Shown in pieces: positions 8,723 through 16,532 of a stretch of DNA of 18,083 bases (position 1 is its first letter; each line of letters begins with the position of its first letter). Both the position numbers and the translations under genes were made by a program. Under the pieces are notes generated by a model that had not been told where the DNA came from, searched no databases, and saw only the letters and a list, made by a program, of their open reading frames with translations. Source of the DNA: Nitrospinota bacterium (GTDB taxonomy: Bacteria; JADFOP01; DATKYB01). Location: contig DATKYB010000038.1 in assembly GCA_035528715.1 (NCBI GenBank), positions 1 through 18,083 of the forward strand. Direction: 5' to 3'.

Positions 8723-9697
8723 TCAAAATTCGATCTTAACGGTATTCTCATCTAAGATAAGACCCCCTATAATTTTTTTTGAGCTGAGATTCCTAACCTT
8801 AATTATATCTCCTTTGCCTCCTTCTTCTCTGGCTTCACCTTTTGTTGTTATCTTTAGGGTTTTTGACTCTGCAAGAATCGTTACAAGATGACCTTTTTTA
8901 ATTAGAGAAGGATGTTCTAATAAATTCTTTTTCAATATCGTATTTGCTGGAATATTTCTTTTTGCTCTTTTTCCTACAACATCTTCTAATTCCCATATTA
9001 CCCTTTGAGGTAATTCTGAAATTCTTCTCTCTTCCATATATACATCATTTTCAGAGATGATTTGGTTTCTATCTATAGGACGAGATGAGAAAAAAACAGG
9101 AACTCTTCTATCTATCTCTGCAGTAACCCTAATCTTTTCTACGATACGACTGTCTGCTTTGAATATGACATCTAATAGATAAATATTATTCTGGTTTAAA
9201 GCTTTGAAAGGGATGACCTCATATGAAATCTCCTTATGAGAAGGAACTAATATCTCTCCGTTATAACTTATTTTTAATTCTATATTCTCTCTTTTCCACT
9301 GGATCCTTTTCAAAAGGAATTCTTCTACAATCTCCCTTATCTCTTCTTCAGATATCTCTCTGGAAGCCCTTGTAACCTTGACCTTTTCAGGACCAATAAG
9401 GGCAACCTTTGAGATATCTGCTTTGTTTTGCTTAATCCTTAATTTAATATAATCTTTATTAATGGTTCTCGTCATCCCTGGAAGAGGTAAACGTCCTATA
9501 TAAATTGGAGCGATCTCTTTTATCTCCTTTTTATCTCCATCAATTTTGGCTATCTTGTTTAAAAGAATCCTTTCTCCTGATATATTGCTGTATTCTTTTA
9601 GATTTACGCTTACCATTCCATCAGCAGTGTTATATGCTATCCCCATCGTTGTTATTGCAATGATACTAATGAATATTAGGGATGTTTTACCTTTCAT
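8723..9697 (-). CDS. flgA: FlgA, periplasmic P-ring assembly chaperone
   Basis: 324 residues, about 100 longer than E. coli FlgA; the additional part is N-terminal. A signal peptide is likely (MKGK, then hydrophobic residues about 6-21). The C-terminal half contains a SAF-type domain (about 197-258, with SRPIDRNQIISENDVYMEE and GKRAKRNIPANTILKKNLL) and then the FlgA terminal beta domain with KKGHLVTILAES and EGGKGDIIKVRNLSSKK. FlgA binds FlgI in the periplasm and prevents misassembly before P-ring formation. The ATG at 9695-9697 is preceded by AAGGA. It follows flgG by 11 bp and is next to flgH. Confidence 0.93.
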   Translation of the reverse strand: MKGKTSLIFISIIAITTMGIAYNTADGMVSVNLKEYSNISGERILLNKIAKIDGDKKEIKEIAPIYIGRLPLPGMTRTINKDYIKLRIKQNKADISKVALIGPEKVKVTRASREISEEEIREIVEEFLLKRIQWKRENIELKISYNGEILVPSHKEISYEVIPFKALNQNNIYLLDVIFKADSRIVEKIRVTAEIDRRVPVFFSSRPIDRNQIISENDVYMEERRISELPQRVIWELEDVVGKRAKRNIPANTILKKNLLEHPSLIKKGHLVTILAESKTLKITTKGEAREEGGKGDIIKVRNLSSKKIIGGLILDENTVKIEF

Positions 9698-9708
9698 ATT
9701 TCTTATCC

Positions 9709-10497
9709 TTATCTAACGATGTTCGCGGCTATCTGTAGCATCTCATCGGATGTCTTAATAGCTTCAGAATTAATCTCATAGGCGCGCTGCGCTGTAATCA
9801 TGTCAACCATTTCTTGAACGATATTGACATTTGACATTTCAAGAAATCCCTGAGCCAATGTACCCAAACCATCTTCACCAGGTGTACCGTTAGTTGGGCT
9901 TCCTGAAGCATCTGTTTCAATAAACAAATTCTTCCCGATTGCTTTCAACCCAGCTTCATTAGCAAAATTTGACAGTTCAATGTTACCTACCGTGCTTGGG
10001 GCTGAGGATCCTGGTTGGAGAACAGATACTGTTCCATCTGCCCCTATTGTCATACTTAAGGTATCAGAAGGTATAGTAATCTCTGGTTGAAGTTTATAAC
10101 CATCAGGAGTAACAATTGCTCCATCACTATCCGTGGAAAAGGCTCCTGCCCTTGTATAGCCTGTATCACCATTTGGTTGAAGGATCTGAAAAAAGCCCTG
10201 CCCTTCGATTGCAATGTCAAGCTCATTCCCAGTTAATTGAAAATCTCCTTGAATAAATATTTTATGGGTAGATGCTGGTCTCGTCCCAAGACCTATCTCG
10301 AGTCCTGTCGGTACCTCTGTATCTGAAGATGATGGTGAACCAGCAGACCTTAAAGACTGATAGAGCAGATCTTGAAATTCAGCTCTGCTCGACTTAAAAC
10401 CAGTCGTGCTAACGTTTGCTAAATTGTTTGCAATAACAGAGATCCTTATGGTTTGAGCCTCCATACCTGTTGCAGCTGTAAATAAACTTCTTAGCAT
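9709..10497 (-). CDS. flgG: FlgG, distal rod protein
   Basis: 262 residues, essentially the length of E. coli FlgG. The N-terminus [15 protein letters not shown] and the rod/hook motif [11 protein letters not shown] (24-34) are diagnostic, followed by the FlgG-specific [30 protein letters not shown] block lies in the middle. The C-terminal helix contains [19 protein letters not shown], the usual axial-protein terminus. It is exported without a cleaved signal and forms the distal rod. The ATG at 10495-10497 follows an AAGGGGG ribosome site, 20 bp after flgF. Confidence 0.97.
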   Translation of the reverse strand: MLRSLFTAATGMEAQTIRISVIANNLANVSTTGFKSSRAEFQDLLYQSLRSAGSPSSSDTEVPTGLEIGLGTRPASTHKIFIQGDFQLTGNELDIAIEGQGFFQILQPNGDTGYTRAGAFSTDSDGAIVTPDGYKLQPEITIPSDTLSMTIGADGTVSVLQPGSSAPSTVGNIELSNFANEAGLKAIGKNLFIETDASGSPTNGTPGEDGLGTLAQGFLEMSNVNIVQEMVDMITAQRAYEINSEAIKTSDEMLQIAANIVR

Positions 10498-10517
10498 TTT
10501 TAACCCCCTTTTAAATA

Positions 10518-11297
10518 TTAAGTATTCAATCTTCCTATTTCATTGACGGCTCTGGAAGCAACAACCTCCATGCTCATTTTAATTACTTTTTGATAAGATT
10601 GGTATGATCTTAAGGAATCGATCATCTGTATCATTTCTCTGATCACATTAATATTGGAAAGTTCCAAAAAACCCTGCTTCACAGCATATTCTTTTGCCTG
10701 AGAATCTTTTTCTATACTGGCAAATAAAGAATTTCCAATCTTTTTTAGAGAATATGGTTTTGGAAAATCAACAACATTTAAATTTCCTACTATCTTTCCA
10801 TCTGCAGATATCTCGCCGTTATTATTAATCTCTATTGTTTTTCCATCGATTACTATCTCATTATCCGAACTGCTCATAACAGGATACCCTTCTTGGGTTA
10901 CTAATCTGTTTGAACTATCAAGGGAAAAATTTCCCTGTCGGGTATACCTTATCCCCTTGGGTGTTTCTACAGCAAAAAAACCATCACCATCTAAGGCTAC
11001 GTCTAACTTATTACCCGTCCCCTTAAAAACACCTTGACTAAAATCTGTTACTATCTTATCAAGCACAACAAAAGAGTTGGCATCCTTAAAAAGAGAGGAT
11101 TGTTCATTAAGTGAGATTAAGGCAACCCCAGGAGCCTCTTGCATTTGATTTTGTGTATTACTGAGAACACTCTTGAATAAGGGGATATCTCCCTTATATC
11201 CAACAGTACTCATATTGGCTAGGTTGTTTGATATGATTTCAAGCGTTCTTTCCTGGGCAATACTACCTGAAACCGCATTATATAATCCACTAATCAA
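10518..11297 (-). CDS. flgF: FlgF, proximal/distal rod protein; TTG start
   Basis: 259 residues from the TTG at 11295-11297. The frame is open to an upstream ATG at 11363, but that extension would run through the sigma-54 promoter and add 22 residues unlike the family. The TTG sits 6-7 nt after AAAGGAG (11305-11310) and gives the typical [19 protein letters not shown] start. Axial motif [12 protein letters not shown] (24-35) is followed by [23 protein letters not shown]. The C-terminal helix has [21 protein letters not shown]. Its divergence from FlgG, and its place just before flgG, support FlgF. It is the first gene after the promoter. Confidence 0.94.
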   Translation of the reverse strand: MISGLYNAVSGSIAQERTLEIISNNLANMSTVGYKGDIPLFKSVLSNTQNQMQEAPGVALISLNEQSSLFKDANSFVVLDKIVTDFSQGVFKGTGNKLDVALDGDGFFAVETPKGIRYTRQGNFSLDSSNRLVTQEGYPVMSSSDNEIVIDGKTIEINNNGEISADGKIVGNLNVVDFPKPYSLKKIGNSLFASIEKDSQAKEYAVKQGFLELSNINVIREMIQMIDSLRSYQSYQKVIKMSMEVVASRAVNEIGRLNT

Positions 11298-11304
11298 ATG
11301 ATTA

Positions 11305-11310
11305 CTCCTT
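11305..11310 (-). promoter_or_regulatory. flgF Shine-Dalgarno AAGGAG (decides TTG start)
   Basis: AAGGAG on the - strand, ideally spaced before the TTG at 11297. It settles the flgF start against the longer ATG frame at 11363. Confidence 0.8.
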
Positions 11311-11340
11311 TTATCTCTATTCTTTTTGCCGCAATAAAAA

Positions 11341-11357
11341 TGCAATACCAATGCCAA
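11341..11357 (-). promoter_or_regulatory. Sigma-54 (RpoN) promoter of the flgF-fliW block
   Basis: On the - strand the sequence is TTGGCATTGGTATTGCA. It matches the -24/-12 consensus (TTGGCACG-N4-TTGCA), with GG and GC separated by exactly 10 nt. The predicted transcription start is near 11330, about 33 nt before the flgF TTG. Rod, ring and hook genes under sigma-54 with an NtrC-type activator are known in Vibrio, Pseudomonas, Campylobacter and deltaproteobacteria. The activator gene is not in this window. Match and placement are seen directly; activity is inferred. Confidence 0.88.
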
Positions 11358-11400
11358 ATTCATATGGCAGATTTTCTCTGGTTTAAAAAAATAAGTCTTT

Positions 11401-11435
11401 AAAAAACAAGGATTAATAAATATCTGTATTTCCTT
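11401..11435 (-). terminator. Weak candidate terminator after the chemotaxis block
   Basis: Read on the - strand, AAGGA pairs with TCCTT across an A+T-rich loop that has its own short AAATA/TATTT pairing. It is followed by G and six T residues. The outer stem is only 5 bp, so termination would be inefficient; read-through from the che genes into flg remains possible. Confidence 0.25.
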
Positions 11436-11629
11436 AAAGGTATGAAGCCTTATGGGATAGGAATTTTCTGCCTACTGAACTCGAACTACCATTTACTCAA
11501 TATAAACCAAAATATTGCACTAAATATGAATGAGCAACTTCAGGATGAATTGGTGATTTGTAACCTAAGGATTTCTGCTAGATAAGAAGTGAAAATATAA
11601 AGGAAGAAATTTGCCTTTAAAAAGAAATA

Positions 11630-11947
11630 TTAAATAATAATGTCAATAATCTTTCCTTGATTAAGAGGAGAAGTATCTTCTTTAGATTCATCATCCTCTT
11701 TATCAATTGCTCTTCTGTTCTTAAGGTTCTTTTTTCTTTCTTCCTTTTTTATAGTATTTTTCATTTTGATGTCTTCTGCCTTTTTTTCAGATTGACTTTC
11801 TTCTTTCTTTTTTTCTTCTTCCTTTTTGAGATCAAGCAAAAATTTTTTTTGTTGTTGTTCTTGATCCTTATAATTTATTTTTTGTACTTTTTTATCTGAA
11901 GAATACTGAGACAATACCTGTTTCATATCGACTGGTTCAACACTCAT
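11630..11947 (-). CDS. Small Lys/Glu-rich protein of unknown function between cheB and flgF
   Basis: 105 residues; I do not recognise a family. It is probably real, because the ATG at 11945-11947 lies 6 nt after GAGG, the frame is co-directional with its neighbours and it follows cheB by 70 bp. Residues about 18-90 are dominated by Lys, Glu and Gln and should be a single long helix or disordered segment. There is no signal peptide, membrane segment or cysteine. The tail changes character: SPLNQGKIIDIII, an apolar beta-like end that could be a docking motif. The low-complexity composition limits what can be said. A role in flagellar assembly or regulation is guilt by association only. Confidence 0.65.
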   Translation of the reverse strand: MSVEPVDMKQVLSQYSSDKKVQKINYKDQEQQQKKFLLDLKKEEEKKKEESQSEKKAEDIKMKNTIKKEERKKNLKNRRAIDKEDDESKEDTSPLNQGKIIDIII

Positions 11948-11980
11948 CTTTATCCTCTATATCTTTTACTAACCGGTCGT

Positions 11981-12008
11981 TTAATTTAACTCTTTTATAA
12001 TAAATTAA
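11981..12008. repeat. A/T-only inverted repeat between cheB and the small ORF
   Basis: TTAATTTA (11981-11988) and TAAATTAA (12001-12008) are a perfect 8-bp inverted repeat around a 12-nt loop in the 70-bp gap. With no G:C pairs it would be a weak hairpin and may be chance in A+T-rich DNA. Confidence 0.4.
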
Positions 12009-12017
12009 TAGAAATTT

Positions 12018-13103
12018 TTAAACCATATTAATGATTTCATCTACAATATGATTTAAAGGAACAACCTTATCCACAACATTTATTTCAATAGAAGCCTTTG
12101 GCATTCCAAAAACCACGCATGTATCCTTGCTTTGAGCTATTGTTCGCCCATCTTTGTTCTTTATCATTCTCATTCCTTCTCTTCCATCATATCCCATACC
12201 CGTCATGATAACTCCAAGGCTTCGCCCATTATAATATTGAGCAACAGATTTCATCATCACATCAACAGAAGGTCTGTATAAAAAATTAGTAGGGGACTTT
12301 GTTAATTCAATTGAAACTTCCGCTGGTTTTTTTTTAACAACCTTCATATGATAATCTCCTGGAGCTATCAGAACTAATCCTGACTTTACCACATCATTCT
12401 GTTCTGCTTCTTTAACCTCTATCTGGCTTATCTGATTAAGCCTTGTTGCAAAAGGGCCTATAAAGCCAGCAGGCATATGCTGGACAATTAAAACGCCGCA
12501 AGGTAAATCTTTTGGCAAATAGGGAATAACCTCCTGAAGCGCTTTCGGACCACCGGTTGAGGTTCCTATAGCTATAGCCTTGATCTTTTTAATACGAATA
12601 TCTTTTTCATTATTTTTACCGCCTTCCTGAGTCATAATATACTTAGATTCTTTTGATATCCCTTTTGTTTTTTCATTGGATAAATAAAGTTCGTCTTTCC
12701 CTGTTATTGCCTTAATTTTTTCTATTAATTCATCTTTTATTTTTATAACATTTAAAGAAGTATTATCTAAATTTTTTGGTATAAAATCTACTGCTCCTAA
12801 ATCTAAAGCATCTAGAGTGGCTTTTGCACCTTCATTTGTTAATGAGCTAACCATAATCACAGGAAGGGGCATTTGATCCATGATAATCTTTAAAGCCTCT
12901 AAACCATTCATTCGTGGCATTTCAATATCAAGAGTAACAAGATCAGGTTTCAACTTCTGAATCTTTTCTATTCCTTCCTGTCCATCCCTAGCACCACCCA
13001 CTACCTTTATTGATGAATCAGATTCTAGCATTTTTGTTATTGCTTTTCTCATAAAAGCTGAATCATCAATTACTAATACTTTTATATAATTATCTATCAC
13101 CAT
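12018..13103 (-). CDS. cheB: CheB, receptor methylesterase/glutamine deamidase response regulator
   Basis: 361 residues, full length. The receiver domain (about 7-125) has the acidic DD pair (13-14), phospho-acceptor Asp59 in LDIEMPRMNG, and KNL at the switch lysine (K110). A charged linker (about 133-172) leads to the methylesterase domain with the complete triad: Ser182 in GTSTGGP, His209 in VQHMP and Asp306 in GMGYDG. CheB-P demethylates and deamidates chemoreceptors during adaptation, opposing CheR. The ATG at 13101-13103 lies 21 bp after cheA with a modest AGGGA ribosome site. A 9-A tract encodes KKK near residues 257-259. Confidence 0.97.
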   Translation of the reverse strand: MVIDNYIKVLVIDDSAFMRKAITKMLESDSSIKVVGGARDGQEGIEKIQKLKPDLVTLDIEMPRMNGLEALKIIMDQMPLPVIMVSSLTNEGAKATLDALDLGAVDFIPKNLDNTSLNVIKIKDELIEKIKAITGKDELYLSNEKTKGISKESKYIMTQEGGKNNEKDIRIKKIKAIAIGTSTGGPKALQEVIPYLPKDLPCGVLIVQHMPAGFIGPFATRLNQISQIEVKEAEQNDVVKSGLVLIAPGDYHMKVVKKKPAEVSIELTKSPTNFLYRPSVDVMMKSVAQYYNGRSLGVIMTGMGYDGREGMRMIKNKDGRTIAQSKDTCVVFGMPKASIEINVVDKVVPLNHIVDEIINMV

Positions 13104-13124
13104 TTATGATTCCCTATGAATAGT

Positions 13125-14990
13125 CTATTTAGGAGCTTTTAGATTTTGAACTAGCCTTGCAATATCTAAAATCAGCACGACCTTTCCATCACCTGTTATC
13201 GTTGCACCTGCAACTCCATGAGAATCAGATAAGAACTCACCTATAGATTTTATAACGATTTCTTCTTGACCACAGAGCCTTTCTACAACTATTCCGTATC
13301 GCTTTTCTGCAATTCCAACCACTACAACATAAGAATATAAATTTTGATCTTTATTTTCTGTTAATGGAATATCAAACTCATCACTTAGCCTAATAAGTGA
13401 AAGTACAGAACCTCTTACATTGACTACCTCATGGCCATCAATAATATGTATCTCTTTAGAGGATATTTTTATTATCTCTACAACAGATGACAATGGAATA
13501 GCAAACATCTCTTCTCTCACCTTTACCATTAATGAATGAATAATAGCGATGGTTAATGGAAGTTTTATTACAATCCTGTTTCCTTTTCCGAAATTGTTAA
13601 CTATATCAATAATGCCGTTTAATTTAGTAATATTCGTTTTCACCACATCCATCCCAACCCCTCTTCCAGATATATCACTGATTTTTTTTGCTGTACTAAA
13701 ACCAGGGGTAAAAATGAGATTTAGACATTCCTCTTCGCTTAATCTATCAGCCTCTACTCTATCAATAATTCCTTTCTCGATAGCCTTTTCCCTAATTTTT
13801 TTTGTATCCATTCCCCTTCCATCATCTTCAATTTCAAAAACTATATTATTCCCTTCATGATAAGCAGAAAGTCTTATATTTCCAACCCTAGTCTTTCCTG
13901 CTTTTATTCTTTCTTCAGGAATCTCTATGCCATGATCTACCGCATTTCTAATAAGGTGAACCAATGGATCAACTATCTCCTCGATTACAGATTTATCTAA
14001 CTCTGTTTCTTCCCCAAAAATATCTAAATTAATCTCTTTTGACATATCTCTTGCTAAGTCTCTCACCATCCTCGGGAATCTATTAAAGACTCTTTTGATA
14101 GGTTGCATCCTTGTTTTCATTACTGCCAGTTGTAAATCTGTAGTAATTCGATTCACATGAGATGCAAGAACTCCCAATTCCCTGAACCTGGGATCATCTT
14201 CATATATTTCCTCGAATTTGCTACTGATGTTTAGCAAGCGATTTCGGTCCAATACCAACTCACCAACCAAATTCATTAAATCATCAAGCCTGCCTATATC
14301 TATATGTACTGTTTTGTCAGCTTCTAAATTCTTAGTTATTTTTTCTTCTTTTATCAATGTATTATCTATTTTTTCCTCAGTAGCTTCTTTAACTTTCTTT
14401 TGTATTTTCTCATTTGTGTTGTCACTTTGCACCTCTGCAGAAGCATTTTTAATCTGATCTGCAGTTTTTATATTTTTCTTTACAATTATTCCTTTTCTTT
14501 TCGTTTCTTTCTCAGAACCCTTTCTTTTTTTGATGGACTTTTTTTCTAATCCTTTACAATTTTTCTCTCCATGTCTCTCTTTCTTATCAGACCCTTTTAT
14601 GATTTGGCTCAATTCCTCTAAAATTCCGGTTAGATCAATCTTTTTCTTTTCATTACTCTTGATAACTTTAAGAAGAATTTTAATGAAATCAAAGGATTTT
14701 AGAAGAGTATCCATGATATCAGGGGTAACTTTTATTTTTTTCTGACGGAGTTTATTCAATACATTCTCTGACTCATGAGTTAGTTCAACCATTTGATTGA
14801 GCCCTAAAAAACCAGAAGTTCCTTTTATAGTATGTACAGAGCGAAATATCTCATCTATTATTTCAATCTTCTCAGGAGACTTTTCAAACTCGACAAATTT
14901 TTGATCAATCATCTCCAACAGCTCTTCTGCTTCAGTAATAAATTCTTTTAAAATCTCTTGCATTTCATCCTGTTGGGTTTCTTCTGACAT
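13125..14990 (-). CDS. cheA: CheA, chemotaxis histidine kinase, apparently lacking P2
   Basis: 621 residues from the ATG at 14988-14990, which is 9 nt after GGAG (15000-15003). An in-frame TTG at 15005 would add five residues but overlaps that site. The P1/Hpt domain has phospho-His53 in SVHTIKGTSGFLG. Residues about 133-223 are a Lys/Glu-rich, low-complexity linker where a folded P2 would be expected. P3 dimerisation starts at about 228 (HIDIGRLDDLMNLVGELV). P4 has the N box HLIRNAVDHG (345-354), G1 DDGRGMD (389-395), F box FTPGFSTA and G2 GRGVGMD (442-448). The CheW-like P5 runs from about 485 to the end. All kinase residues look intact. The gene lies between cheZ and cheB. Confidence 0.97.
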   Translation of the reverse strand: MSEETQQDEMQEILKEFITEAEELLEMIDQKFVEFEKSPEKIEIIDEIFRSVHTIKGTSGFLGLNQMVELTHESENVLNKLRQKKIKVTPDIMDTLLKSFDFIKILLKVIKSNEKKKIDLTGILEELSQIIKGSDKKERHGEKNCKGLEKKSIKKRKGSEKETKRKGIIVKKNIKTADQIKNASAEVQSDNTNEKIQKKVKEATEEKIDNTLIKEEKITKNLEADKTVHIDIGRLDDLMNLVGELVLDRNRLLNISSKFEEIYEDDPRFRELGVLASHVNRITTDLQLAVMKTRMQPIKRVFNRFPRMVRDLARDMSKEINLDIFGEETELDKSVIEEIVDPLVHLIRNAVDHGIEIPEERIKAGKTRVGNIRLSAYHEGNNIVFEIEDDGRGMDTKKIREKAIEKGIIDRVEADRLSEEECLNLIFTPGFSTAKKISDISGRGVGMDVVKTNITKLNGIIDIVNNFGKGNRIVIKLPLTIAIIHSLMVKVREEMFAIPLSSVVEIIKISSKEIHIIDGHEVVNVRGSVLSLIRLSDEFDIPLTENKDQNLYSYVVVVGIAEKRYGIVVERLCGQEEIVIKSIGEFLSDSHGVAGATITGDGKVVLILDIARLVQNLKAPK

Positions 14991-15011
14991 TTTTAAGCTC
15001 TCCAAAAAGAT

Positions 15012-15656
15012 CTATTCAAAAAATTCTGCTAAGATATCATCAACAAGGTCTTGTTTTAAATCAATGGGCTTTGACGGGTCTTTTAATTCGGTCACCATTT
15101 CCCCTCTTTTCTTTTTGTCTACGAGACCGAATGAAACTAAAAGTACTAAAATCTTCGTCTCTACATCCTGCACAAGGGATATAATCTTCTTTATCTTTTG
15201 GCCTGTTAAGTCTTGAAAAGAAAGGGCTGTCAAAAGATCGATAAGATCCTCTTTGTTGCTGATATTTATGTTTTGAATATCATTTATGATTGATTTTATT
15301 TCTCTGTTCTCTTTTTTTATATTATTACTCACAAATTTTTTTAAATTCTTAAGAATCTCAGTTAGTCTGTTTTGATCATCAAGGATCTTTTCTGTTAAAG
15401 AAATGATTTTATGAGTTGCTTCTTCTGTTTGTCTAGTAATATCTGAAAGCTGCATGGAGGCTTCGGGAAAACTCTTTGTTGTTGACTTTATCGGTGAATC
15501 GATATATTGAAGTTTCTTTCTGGTTTCTTCGATATATTTAGCTAAACGCTTTAGTTCACCTTTTAATTTAAGGTTTGTTTCCTTGTAAAAATCTCCTTCA
15601 GATATTGCCTTAGCAACATCAGCTAACTTCTTTACAGAATAACTTTTTTTATTCAT
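15012..15656 (-). CDS. cheZ: CheZ-type CheY-P phosphatase
   Basis: 214 residues, almost all helical, the size of E. coli CheZ. The diagnostic active-site segment is FQDLTGQKIKKII, with Asp149 and Gln153 matching the catalytic Asp143/Gln147 of E. coli. The extreme C-terminus, LVDDILAEFFE, resembles the CheY-binding tail peptide, reached through a Pro/Lys-rich linker (about 181-200). Overall similarity beyond these motifs is low, but both functional parts and the position between cheY and cheA support the call. The protein would form a four-helix-bundle dimer that inserts Gln153 into the CheY-P active site. ATG at 15654-15656 follows AAAGGGAG. Confidence 0.88.
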   Translation of the reverse strand: MNKKSYSVKKLADVAKAISEGDFYKETNLKLKGELKRLAKYIEETRKKLQYIDSPIKSTTKSFPEASMQLSDITRQTEEATHKIISLTEKILDDQNRLTEILKNLKKFVSNNIKKENREIKSIINDIQNINISNKEDLIDLLTALSFQDLTGQKIKKIISLVQDVETKILVLLVSFGLVDKKKRGEMVTELKDPSKPIDLKQDLVDDILAEFFE

Positions 15657-15714
15657 TTTTAACTCCCTTTGGTATTACTTTCTCAAAAAGTCCCATTATT
15701 TTCAGCGATTTTTT

Positions 15715-15747
15715 AAAAAATATCATCTGGAACAAAAAAAATATCAT
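15715..15747. repeat. Short direct repeat in the cheY-cheZ gap
   Basis: AAAAAATATCAT occurs at 15715-15726 and again at 15736-15747, a 21-bp period, i.e. two helical turns. It lies just after the cheY stop, in the 92-bp gap before cheZ. It may be a protein site or chance in A+T-rich DNA. Confidence 0.4.
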
Positions 15748-15748
15748 T

Positions 15749-16129
15749 TTAATTAGAAAATATTTTATCAATCTTTTCTTTCAATATCTCAGCAGTAAAA
15801 GGTTTTACAATATAATTATCTACTCCTTCCTGCAGAGCTTTCATAATCTTCTCTTTCTGCGCTTCGGCAGTAACCATCAAAAAAGGTATTGACTTTAATT
15901 TTTCATCGCTTCTAATAACTTTAAGAAGGTCTAATCCCGACATCTTAGGCATGTTCCAGTCTGAAACGATAAAATCTATTTTGTCTTTCTTTAATAAAGT
16001 AAGGGCACTACTTCCATCATCTGCTTCAATTATATTGCTATAACCCAACTGCTTAAGAATATTTTTAATAATTCTTCTCATCGTCGAAAAATCATCCACA
16101 ATTAAGATTTTCATTTTTAAATTAGACAC
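15749..16129 (-). CDS. cheY: CheY, motor-binding chemotaxis response regulator
   Basis: 126 residues, a stand-alone receiver. With the GTG start at 16127-16129, its key residues fall at the same numbers as in E. coli CheY: D12/D13, phospho-acceptor Asp57 in VSDWNMPKMSG, Thr87, Tyr106 and Lys109 (VKP). The N-terminal DDFSTMRRI is typical of CheY. I chose GTG because GGAG (16137-16140) is 7 nt away; the ATG five codons later is too far from it. Phosphorylated by CheA, it should bind FliM to switch rotation, and CheZ next door would dephosphorylate it. Confidence 0.95.
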   Translation of the reverse strand: MSNLKMKILIVDDFSTMRRIIKNILKQLGYSNIIEADDGSSALTLLKKDKIDFIVSDWNMPKMSGLDLLKVIRSDEKLKSIPFLMVTAEAQKEKIMKALQEGVDNYIVKPFTAEILKEKIDKIFSN

Positions 16130-16141
16130 TTTTTTACTCCT

Positions 16142-16507
16142 TTAAAACTTTAAAAGACTATCTATTTTTTTTATTAATTTACTCTTTGAAACAGGTTTTT
16201 TGAAATAAGCAGATGCCCCTAATTTCATTCCCCTATCCCATTCTTGATTTTCGCTTTCTAAACTAATAATAATTATAGGAATATCCTTAAACGTCAGATC
16301 ATTTTTTAAAGAACTGACCAACTCTAATCCATCCATCTTTGGCATGTTTAAATCAGTGATAACTAAGTCAATGGGAAAACGTGCCATTTTTTCTAAAGCA
16401 TCAATCCCGTTATCTGCCTCAATGATTTTATATCCCCGCTCCTTTAACATAAAACCTATTATTTTTCTGGCAGTAAAAGAATCATCTACCAATAATATAT
16501 TTTTCAA
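16142..16507 (-). CDS. Divergent single-domain response regulator (CheY-like)
   Basis: 121 residues with only a receiver domain. The DD pair (8-9), phospho-acceptor Asp52 in ITDLNMPKMDG and the switch Lys104 (KKP) are intact, so it should be phosphorylated. It departs from motor CheY at the switch region: Ser82-Leu83 replaces Thr-Ala, and the start reads DDSFTARKI rather than DDFSTMRRI. It may be a phosphate sink, a regulator of another output, or a second CheY. TTG start (16505-16507), 7-8 nt after GAGG. It lies 12 bp upstream of cheY and 25 bp after cheR. A plain 'CheY' label would overstate what is shown. Confidence 0.88.
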   Translation of the reverse strand: MKNILLVDDSFTARKIIGFMLKERGYKIIEADNGIDALEKMARFPIDLVITDLNMPKMDGLELVSSLKNDLTFKDIPIIIISLESENQEWDRGMKLGASAYFKKPVSKSKLIKKIDSLLKF

Positions 16508-16532
16508 ACTATTACCTCTTTTTTAATATTAT

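Larger units (their letters stand above)
11298..11629. other. 332-bp non-coding gap between the che and flg blocks
   Basis: The gap holds the sigma-54 promoter and flgF ribosome site. About 50-80 bp upstream of the promoter there is a weak candidate terminator (11401-11435). A 47-codon + strand frame (11442-11585) is present but has no convincing ribosome site. No tRNA or ncRNA fold was recognised. Room for enhancer sites for an NtrC-type activator exists between 11400 and 11600, but I could not define a convincing palindrome. Confidence 0.6.

Noticed and set aside
11657-11899. + strand 80-codon frame rich in Phe and Leu
   Set aside because: It is the antisense shadow of the Lys/Glu-rich ORF (AAA/GAA read as TTT/TTC), with no ribosome site or family resemblance.
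15485-15520. CCGATAAA on the - strand resembling a sigma-28 -10 element
   Set aside because: It lies inside cheZ and the nearest AAA-type -35 is at the wrong distance (about 17 instead of 15 nt).
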